This document shows positions 58,492-64,000 of a DNA stretch of 64,000 nt, in pieces (the first letter of the stretch is position 1; each line of letters opens with the position of its first letter). Source of the stretch: Streptomyces sp. R41 (lineage in GTDB: Bacteria; Actinomycetota; Actinomycetes; Streptomycetales; Streptomycetaceae); NCBI RefSeq assembly GCF_041053055.1, contig NZ_CP163443.1:248001-312000 (forward strand), written 5' to 3'. Below the pieces are notes generated by a model. The model did no database searches and was not told where the DNA came from. It saw only the letters and a program-made list of their open reading frames with translations. The translations under genes were made by a program, and so were the position numbers.

Positions 58492-59868
58492 TCAGGGGTG
58501 GTCGGTCGAAGCCGCGGCGGCTTCTGGCGGTCCGGACCGTCGTCCCGGAACGGTGTGCCGTACGACGGCCATCCGGTGCGGGAAGCCGATGCGCAGAACG
58601 GCCGCCGCAACGGCTGCGGCGACGACCACGACGGCCGCGAGGACGAGGGCCTGGTGGTAGCCGTCGTGGAGGAGGGGAGCGACGGCCAGCGGCCCGAGGA
58701 CCTGACCTGCGGAGTACCCGGTCGTCAGCAGGGCGACAGAACGGGGAAACTGCAGGTGGGCGCCTGTGGCCAGGGCGATGGTGCTGACACCGAGGAAGGT
58801 CGCGCCGAACAGGAACGCGGACACCAGAGCGGCTGCCACTCCCCCGACGACGGCGGGCAGGACGATGCCGACGGCTTGGACCACGAGCGCGGCGAGCAGC
58901 AGGTCGGGGCGGGACCAGCGGCGCCCCAGCCAGGCCCACCATGCCGAGGACGGCACGGCCGCCAGGCCGACCAGCACCCAGGCACCGCTGCCGATCCAGC
59001 CCGGTGAGCTCTGCCCGATCGCCGCGACCAGGAAGGTCCCGGCGACGATGTAGCCGATTCCCTCCAAGGTGTAGCTGGTGAACAGGGCGCTGAACCAGCG
59101 ATGGGTGCGCGGCGCCGACGGGCTGACCGTTACCGCCCGAGATCCCCCGGAGGCTGCCACAGGCTGTTCGGGGCGGAGGTTCCACGAAGCCGCGGCGAGG
59201 AGGCCCGCGAGGCCGGCCGAGGCCCACCAGGCGGCCTGCCAGTCGGCGACCGTGCGCAGGATCAGCACCAGTAGCCCGGACAGGGCGATACCGGCGCCCA
59301 CTCCGCCGAAGGCCCAGCCGGGCAGGTGTGCGGGTTGGTCCCGGAGGTGGCAGAGGAGGGAGCTGACCGCGATGACGAAGATCAGGGCGCTGGCTCCCCC
59401 GGCCAGCAGCCGGAGCACCATCCACACCGTCGTGCTGTGTGTGGCGGACATCCCGGCCAGAACGCCGGTCAGGACGACCAGGGAACCGCGAAGCACCGTG
59501 GGTGAGCGGACCAGAGCGGGGGCGAGGATTCCCGCGAGCGCACCGACGAGGTAGCCGACGTAGTTGGCGGTGGCAAGGTTCGCGCCGGCGCCGGCGGACA
59601 GCCCCGCCTCGCTGTGCATCAGGGGAAGGATCGGGGTGTAGACGAACCGGCCGACGCCCATGCCGGCCGCGAGCGCAGCGGCGGCCCGGGCGACCTGGGC
59701 CCACGGCGAGAGGCGTTCGGCTCCTGGTTCGAGGGTTCCTTGTTCAAGGGTTCCTGATTCAAGGGTTCCTGATTCAAGGGTTCCTGATTCAAGGGTTCCT
59801 GATTCAAGGGTTCCTGATTCGGGGGTTCCCGCACCGGCGGGAGAAAGGCGCCGTATCTGCGCGCTCAT
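58492..59868 (-). CDS. YbfB/YjiJ-family MFS transporter with repeat N-terminus
   Basis: 458 aa from ATG 59868 (GAGGA upstream). Twelve membrane segments; GMGVGRFVYTPILPLM is the YbfB signature, followed by ANYVGYLVGALAG. Before it lies a 50-residue hydrophilic tail containing six ESGTL-type pentapeptides encoded by a 15-bp tandem repeat. The substrate is unknown. The muconolactone-isomerase-like gene lies 111 bases upstream on the same strand. Confidence 0.86.
   Translation of the reverse strand: MSAQIRRLSPAGAGTPESGTLESGTLESGTLESGTLESGTLEQGTLEPGAERLSPWAQVARAAAALAAGMGVGRFVYTPILPLMHSEAGLSAGAGANLATANYVGYLVGALAGILAPALVRSPTVLRGSLVVLTGVLAGMSATHSTTVWMVLRLLAGGASALIFVIAVSSLLCHLRDQPAHLPGWAFGGVGAGIALSGLLVLILRTVADWQAAWWASAGLAGLLAAASWNLRPEQPVAASGGSRAVTVSPSAPRTHRWFSALFTSYTLEGIGYIVAGTFLVAAIGQSSPGWIGSGAWVLVGLAAVPSSAWWAWLGRRWSRPDLLLAALVVQAVGIVLPAVVGGVAAALVSAFLFGATFLGVSTIALATGAHLQFPRSVALLTTGYSAGQVLGPLAVAPLLHDGYHQALVLAAVVVVAAAVAAAVLRIGFPHRMAVVRHTVPGRRSGPPEAAAASTDHP
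59733..59825 (-). repeat. 15-bp tandem repeat (about six units)
   Basis: Plus-strand unit AAGGGTTCCTGATTC occurs five times almost perfectly from 59752 with degenerate copies at the left. On the minus strand it codes ESGTL. Being a multiple of three, copy-number changes alter tail length without breaking the frame. Confidence 0.88.
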
Positions 59869-59979
59869 GACAAGGTCCTCGTGAGGTGGTCCCGGCATCC
59901 GGGGCAGGGTCCATCCTCGCCGGCGCAGCCGTGTCGACGCCGCGGCGAGTACGGAAGGTTCGGACAGTGGGTCGGATCT

Positions 59980-60282
59980 TCAGGACGCTGCGTCGGCCTT
60001 GCCCGGGTCGTTGGGGTGGGACTCGAGCGCGGTCACGTCGAGGGTCATCCACGGGCGCAGCGGCAGCGTGCCGAGCACCTTCTCGTGCAGCTCGTCCTCA
60101 TCGGCGGCACGCCAGATACCGAGGCTGCGCAGCTCGCCGACCGGGCGCCACAGCCGCGCCAGGTTGCCGGTGCCGGCCAGTTCCTTGGCGCGGAGGGCCT
60201 CGGCGGCGCGCCGCCGGTCGACCTCGTCCTGACTGGTGCCCTCGGGAATGGTGGTGGTGATCTCGACCAGGAACTCTCGCAT
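59980..60282 (-). CDS. Muconolactone delta-isomerase-like protein
   Basis: 100 aa from ATG 60282 (ATG 60285 also possible; GGAGAAAG upstream). Pattern MREFLVEITTTIPEGTSQDE, RRRAAEALRAKELAGTG, LARLWRPVGELRSLGIWRA, LPLRPWMTLDVTAL is that of the muconolactone isomerase fold (dimeric alpha-beta barrel). True isomerases act in the catechol branch of beta-ketoadipate catabolism; no other catabolic gene is adjacent, so it may be a diverged family member. A LysR gene lies divergently upstream. Confidence 0.82.
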   Translation of the reverse strand: MREFLVEITTTIPEGTSQDEVDRRRAAEALRAKELAGTGNLARLWRPVGELRSLGIWRAADEDELHEKVLGTLPLRPWMTLDVTALESHPNDPGKADAAS

Positions 60283-60707
60283 CATCTTTCTCCGATGAGC
60301 CGGGCGCTCGCCGGGAGCGGGAACGCCACGCGTGGTGAAGGGGTTCTGTGTTCTCGAGCGGTGGCCGATCCAACGATGCGGTGCTTGCGGTCGTCGGCGC
60401 ATACGGAGACGTCGGTGCGTACGCCCAGGAACCGAGGTGTCGGGTCGCCGGCGAGCGCCGCCGGTGAACGGGATCGCCCGGTCGCCATCGGCGAAGCGTT
60501 CGGCGTCGAAGCCGACCCGCACAAGCAACGGGCGGCGGGAGCGGCCTCGCCGATCAACCCCACCGCGATCGCCTGCCGTGCATCGGCCGGGGTCTCCGCG
60601 GCGACGCGCTGTCGCGTTTCCATGAGTCCATCGTCGGGCTGACACCAGGGCAGACGCCACGACAGGCTCTCTCCCTGCTGGTAGGCAGAACCTTCCACCG
60701 ACGTAGC
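60283..60707. other. Region between isomerase-like and LysR genes
   Basis: A minus-strand frame starting METRQRVAAETPADARQAIA (ATG 60623) runs to a TGA at 60282-60284 that overlaps the isomerase start. It could be a short upstream gene but shows no family pattern and a Ser/Thr/Arg-rich middle. Left unassigned. Confidence 0.4.
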
Positions 60708-61631
60708 ATGACGAGCGTGGAGCTGCGCCAGCTGCGGTACTTCGTCACGGTCGCCGAGGAACTGAACTTCGGCCGGGCCGCCGAGCGACTATTGATCGCC
60801 GGCCCCTCCCTTTCGCAGCAGATCAAGGCACTCGAACGCGACCTCGGTGTACGACTGTTCGACCGAGACCGCCGCTCCGTGGCCCTCACTCCGGCCGGTG
60901 CCTCCCTGCTCCCGCCCACCCGCGCCCTGCTGGAGCGGGCCGACGACCTCCGCCGCCGCGCGGGCCAACTGGCCGGATCGGAGACAGTGCGTCTGGGCTA
61001 CGTCAACTGGCTGCCCGCGGACCTGACCACCCGCACCGCCGCGGTGGCCCGGCTGCACGTCGACGCGTGGGTCGCGCCCTCCCACACCCAGGCCGCCCGG
61101 GTCGCCGACGGCAGCCTCGACCTGGCGGTGTGCTGGGCAGAAACCACGGAGCTGGAACGACAGGGGCTGGAGGCCCGACTCCTCGGCGCCGACCGGCTCT
61201 ACGCCGTTGCCACCGGCGACGACAGCAGCGACGTACGGGTCCGGGACGCCCTCGTTCTGCTCGACGACGACACCACGTCGTGGGCATCCTGGAACGCCTT
61301 CGCGGAACAGCTGTCCCACAGCACCGGTGCCCGCGCGGTCCACATCCGCGACGGCGGCATCACCGGCCCCGCGTTCTTCGACCACGTCCGCCGCAGCCGC
61401 CGCCCGGTCGTCAACTCCCCCAAGGGCCAGACCACCCCGCTGCCACCCGACCTGGTCCAGCGTCCCCTGATCGCGCCGAAGGTCTACTGGACCTGGTCGC
61501 TGGTCTGGCGCAGCGGCGAAGAACGTGCCGCGGTCCGGGCCGTCGTCGACGCCCTGACCAGCGGCGTCAACGACCTCGGCATCCACGCGCCCGACGCCTG
61601 GCTGCCCGACGACGACCCGCACAGGCAGTAG
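60708..61631 (+). CDS. LysR-family transcriptional regulator
   Basis: 307 aa from ATG 60708; GTG 60717 is an alternative. HTH: LRQLRYFVTVAEELNFGRAA and RLLIAGPSLSQQIKALERDL with DLGVRLFDRDRRSVALTPAG. The effector domain (about residues 95-300) is present. LysR proteins usually control the divergent gene, here the isomerase-like and YbfB-type transporter genes. Confidence 0.87.
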   Translation: MTSVELRQLRYFVTVAEELNFGRAAERLLIAGPSLSQQIKALERDLGVRLFDRDRRSVALTPAGASLLPPTRALLERADDLRRRAGQLAGSETVRLGYVNWLPADLTTRTAAVARLHVDAWVAPSHTQAARVADGSLDLAVCWAETTELERQGLEARLLGADRLYAVATGDDSSDVRVRDALVLLDDDTTSWASWNAFAEQLSHSTGARAVHIRDGGITGPAFFDHVRRSRRPVVNSPKGQTTPLPPDLVQRPLIAPKVYWTWSLVWRSGEERAAVRAVVDALTSGVNDLGIHAPDAWLPDDDPHRQ

Positions 61632-61657
61632 GCCGCGCCCCGGCCGCAGAAACGTAC

Positions 61658-61800
61658 TCACGAATCCTCCGGCGCCCACACCCGGTCCGCGTAGTCCAGG
61701 AAGTTCCCGCCGAGGATCTTCTCGATGCGCTCGGAGCGACAGCCGCGCCGTTCCAGGAGGCGGATCAGCTCTCGGAACTCATCCACTCCGCGCAGGTCGA
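61658..61800 (-). pseudogene. C-terminal remnant of a membrane dipeptidase-like gene
   Basis: The minus frame reads VDEFRELIRLLERRGCRSER and IEKILGGNFLDYADRVW, matching the closing helix of renal-dipeptidase-like enzymes (FxxLIxxLxxRGYSxxxIxKILGGN). Nothing of the metal-binding core is present upstream. Stop at 61658. Confidence 0.6.
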
Positions 61801-61943
61801 GAACGAAGAAGAGGTGTCGCTGCGTTCCCCGGGTCAACGGCTCGTCCAGCACTCCGAGAGCCTGATCACCGGGGCCGCCATCACCCTCATGTCCAGGCGA
61901 CTCACCTGCGAACAGGGAGAGCCGCGTGCCTGTGGCTGCCTGA

Positions 61944-62792
61944 TCACGACTCGGAGGACGGCATTCGCCAGGCGAATACCTCGGTACTGGGCTGGCGTTC
62001 GGAGAACCGGCCGGCCGGAGAAACGTCCCGCAGCAGTCGACGAAGGTCCGCCTCGAAGTCCTCGCGGCGGGCGCCGAACAGGTGAGGAGCCGAGGATGAC
62101 ATCGAGAAGGCCCACGCGATGACATCGTCACTGCTGCGTTCAAGCGCCTGCCCACCGGGCACGACATGTCGCTCGGGTCCGCAGAACCCAGCCCGCGCGA
62201 GCACCGCCGCCTCGCCCCCGGGTGTCCCTTTCAGCAGCACCCCGCGGCCGGCTCGCCGGACGGGTCCCAGATAGTGCTTGACCAGTTCATCCACTGCTGC
62301 GTAGGGCACGGCCGGATGCGGAAGATCCTCAACGCTGCGGGTCTCGGTCTTCAAGTCCGAGATGTGCACCACCGCCCCGCCCGGCCGGAGCATGTTCCGG
62401 ATGCTTGCCGCCACCAGGTCGCGATCCATCCAGTGGAAGGACTGGCCGAAGGACGCCACCGTGAACGAGCCAAGGCCTGCCGGAAGATCCTCGGCTCGGG
62501 CCTGCACCCACTCCGCCTTCCCGGTCACTCCCGCATCGGCTGCCTGGCGCCTGGCTTCGGCGATCATCCCGCCGTCCGGGTCCACACCGACGACCTCACT
62601 GAACAAATGCGCCAGGCTCACGGCCAGGGTGCCTGGTCCACATCCCACGTCGATGAGACGCCCACGCCCGTCGAGCTTGAGAAGTTCGGCCAGCGCCTCC
62701 GCCAGCCCAGGGGCATAAGGAAGTCTCCCCCGCTGGTAATAGGCGGCTGTTCCTGAGAACAAGGTTTCGTCCCACTCCCAGCCGTCAACCAC
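61944..62792 (-). CDS. Class I SAM-dependent methyltransferase
   Basis: 282 aa from GTG 62792 with GGAGG six bases ahead; ATG 62849 is an in-frame alternative without ribosome site. Motif I VGCGPGTLAVSLAHLF, then VVGVDPDGGMIAEARR, and SFGQSFHWMDRD and RNMLRPGGAVVHISDL. This is the UbiE/COQ5-like small-molecule methyltransferase layout. Substrate unknown. Neighbouring dipeptidase remnant is unrelated. Confidence 0.86.
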   Translation of the reverse strand: MVDGWEWDETLFSGTAAYYQRGRLPYAPGLAEALAELLKLDGRGRLIDVGCGPGTLAVSLAHLFSEVVGVDPDGGMIAEARRQAADAGVTGKAEWVQARAEDLPAGLGSFTVASFGQSFHWMDRDLVAASIRNMLRPGGAVVHISDLKTETRSVEDLPHPAVPYAAVDELVKHYLGPVRRAGRGVLLKGTPGGEAAVLARAGFCGPERHVVPGGQALERSSDDVIAWAFSMSSSAPHLFGARREDFEADLRRLLRDVSPAGRFSERQPSTEVFAWRMPSSES

Positions 62793-63135
62793 TGTCAGCC
62801 TCCACCCTTCACGAAGCCATGTGCCTACCCGAACGCTCGATGATTCCACGGCTCAACCAGCGGTGAGGGGTTCGATCGCCGGCGCGGGACCGTGCTCCAT
62901 GACCGCGGGCGCGTGCATGGGCGCACACGCTTTCCGGCGGCACATCCAGGTCCTGGCTGAGCGTCGTCCCTGACCGAGCGATCTGTCCGATGCCAGCTGG
63001 AGGTTGATCGAGCCGGTGCTGTCTGCCGGGCGGGAACGACCTCCGAGGGGCGTTCGATCGCATCCGAGACGAGCTTGCTGCCTGGCTCCCATGACAGCCG
63101 CGCGTCACCACGGTCCGCGGGCTCGATCTCCCGCG
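62793..63135. other. Intergenic region, no gene recognised
   Basis: Between two minus-strand genes. Frames give no family pattern. No clear terminator after the XRE-DUF2690 gene. Confidence 0.45.
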
Positions 63136-63990
63136 CTACGGCCGGAAGCACTCCCTGCCACCGCTCCCGGCGAACTCGGCGCATGCCTTGATCGCCTTCA
63201 TGTCCCCCGCTCTCACCGCGACCATCGGCGACGAACGGTAGATCCCCGTCTCGTACTTGTCCGCGATCACCATGTGCTGTGCGACCACACCGGGCGCGGA
63301 GACCTCAAAGCGGTCGCCGACGTGCTGCCCGGTGACGCGCACCCAGGCCGCGCCGCACACCCGCTTGTAACGGATTTCCACCTCGACACCCGACCTCCTG
63401 AGCGTCCGAAGGGTCTTCGGCGCCCCCTCCACCTCCACATCCCCGCAGCCTGACGCCAAAGGCTCCTTGCCTGTGCACTCGGCACCATGGCAGAGGACCT
63501 GCCGGTGGCTGTGCGCGCTCACACGAGGGGGAGAATCCGGCTCGTCGGTTGGCCAGAGCGCCACCGTCAGCACGACAGTGAGCGCACACACCGCAATGCC
63601 TGTAGCCACGGCCGTCATCACGAAGGGACGGCGCCACCACGGCATGTGCGACGGTTCCGGCTCGGGGTCGACCACTTCGGGACGAGCGCCTCTCCCGCTC
63701 CAGGCCACCTCGGCCAGCTCCCACAGCGCCACATGCCGGGTGGCGGGCACACCCGCCACCCGGCACAGCGCTTCCACTGCGGAACGCGGCGGCAGCTTTT
63801 TGCCGTTGAGATACCGCTCCCAGGACGACTTGCTGAAGGCGGTCTTGGCGGCGAGCGCGGCCAGGCTCAACTCCGTACGGTTGCGCAACTCGCGCAGCGC
63901 CTCGGCGAACCGCACGCATTCCGGCGCCTCTCCCGGACCCCCTCCCTGCCCCTCAGTCCCGCCACAGCCGGGCCTCTGGTGCGAGCTCAT
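63136..63990 (-). CDS. XRE-type membrane regulator with DUF2690 domain
   Basis: 284 aa from ATG 63990, ten bases from the window edge. Helix-turn-helix about residues 28-85 (FAEALRELRNRTELSLAALA, KSSWERYLNGKKLPP), one membrane helix about 122-146 (FVMTAVATGIAVCALTVVLT), then an extracellular DUF2690 domain with paired Cys (LCHGAECTGKEP, CGDVEV, RVCGAAWVRV). A common Streptomyces architecture in which an outside domain is linked to a DNA-binding inside domain; signal and targets unknown. Confidence 0.87.
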   Translation of the reverse strand: MSSHQRPGCGGTEGQGGGPGEAPECVRFAEALRELRNRTELSLAALAAKTAFSKSSWERYLNGKKLPPRSAVEALCRVAGVPATRHVALWELAEVAWSGRGARPEVVDPEPEPSHMPWWRRPFVMTAVATGIAVCALTVVLTVALWPTDEPDSPPRVSAHSHRQVLCHGAECTGKEPLASGCGDVEVEGAPKTLRTLRRSGVEVEIRYKRVCGAAWVRVTGQHVGDRFEVSAPGVVAQHMVIADKYETGIYRSSPMVAVRAGDMKAIKACAEFAGSGGRECFRP

Positions 63991-64000
63991 TTGCTGAGCG

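Noticed and set aside
60282..60623. Minus-strand frame METRQRVAAETPADARQAIA ending on the isomerase start
   Set aside because: The stop/start overlap is attractive, but there is no recognisable family, no ribosome site and an odd Ser/Pro/Arg composition; left as unassigned region.

Overview
The window is high-GC actinobacterial DNA and almost certainly comes from a Streptomyces chromosome. The evidence is the codon use, the many GGAGG-type ribosome sites, several leaderless-style starts with a TANNNT box 7-12 bases ahead of the start codon, and the gene families present (SpoIIE-type PP2C phosphatases, GPP34, DUF2690, IclR, AraC/GlxA, xylFGH-like ABC genes). The mix of accessory genes, lone regulators, secreted hydrolases and many decaying genes looks like an arm region rather than the core. 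No rRNA or tRNA gene was recognised.

Layout. 1-2.2 kb: 5' part of a multi-sensor PP2C phosphatase, cut by the window edge. 3.2-6.4 kb: xylFGH-like sugar ABC operon. 6.7-10.6 kb: small genes, a toxin-antitoxin pair with a palindromic operator, and a lipoprotein L,D-transpeptidase. 10.7-17.7 kb: decayed zone with tnpB, IS5-type and TauD remnants, a three-repeat CRISPR relic of type I-E geometry, and a deleted alpha/beta-hydrolase gene, mixed with an AraC regulator and an MFS exporter. 17.9-23.4 kb: MOSC-ferredoxin reductase fusion, cysteine hydrolase plus GlxA-type regulator, argG with terminator. 24-28.7 kb: cupin, broken IS5 transposase, ArsR, SDR, second methionyl-tRNA synthetase. 29-33.6 kb: secreted GH5 enzyme, CAP-domain protein, a divergent SDR. 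33.8-40.5 kb: phosphoglucomutase, then two membrane PP2C phosphatases, an IclR regulator and a Ser/Thr kinase. 40.6-45.2 kb: secreted proteins including a multicopper oxidase and a His/Gly-rich protein, and a DUF427 protein. 45.5-47.5 kb: PAS-PAS-GAF-PP2C phosphatase.

47.8-55.1 kb is the most notable part: five tightly coupled genes (Cys/His-cluster protein, unknown 462-aa protein, VWA protein, MoxR AAA+ ATPase, DUF5682-like 933-aa protein). Stop/start overlaps indicate one operon. It resembles, from memory, the uncharacterised E. coli yehLMPQ locus. 55.4-57.6 kb: a small gene, a Tat-exported alpha/beta hydrolase and a CGNR-type regulator share a repeated GTCACC-N9-GGTGAC operator and probably form a self-contained regulon. 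57.7-64 kb: GPP34 protein, YbfB-type MFS transporter with a 15-bp tandem repeat, muconolactone-isomerase-like protein, LysR regulator, dipeptidase remnant, methyltransferase and an XRE-DUF2690 membrane regulator.

All functional calls come from reading the sequence and remembered family patterns; no database search was run.
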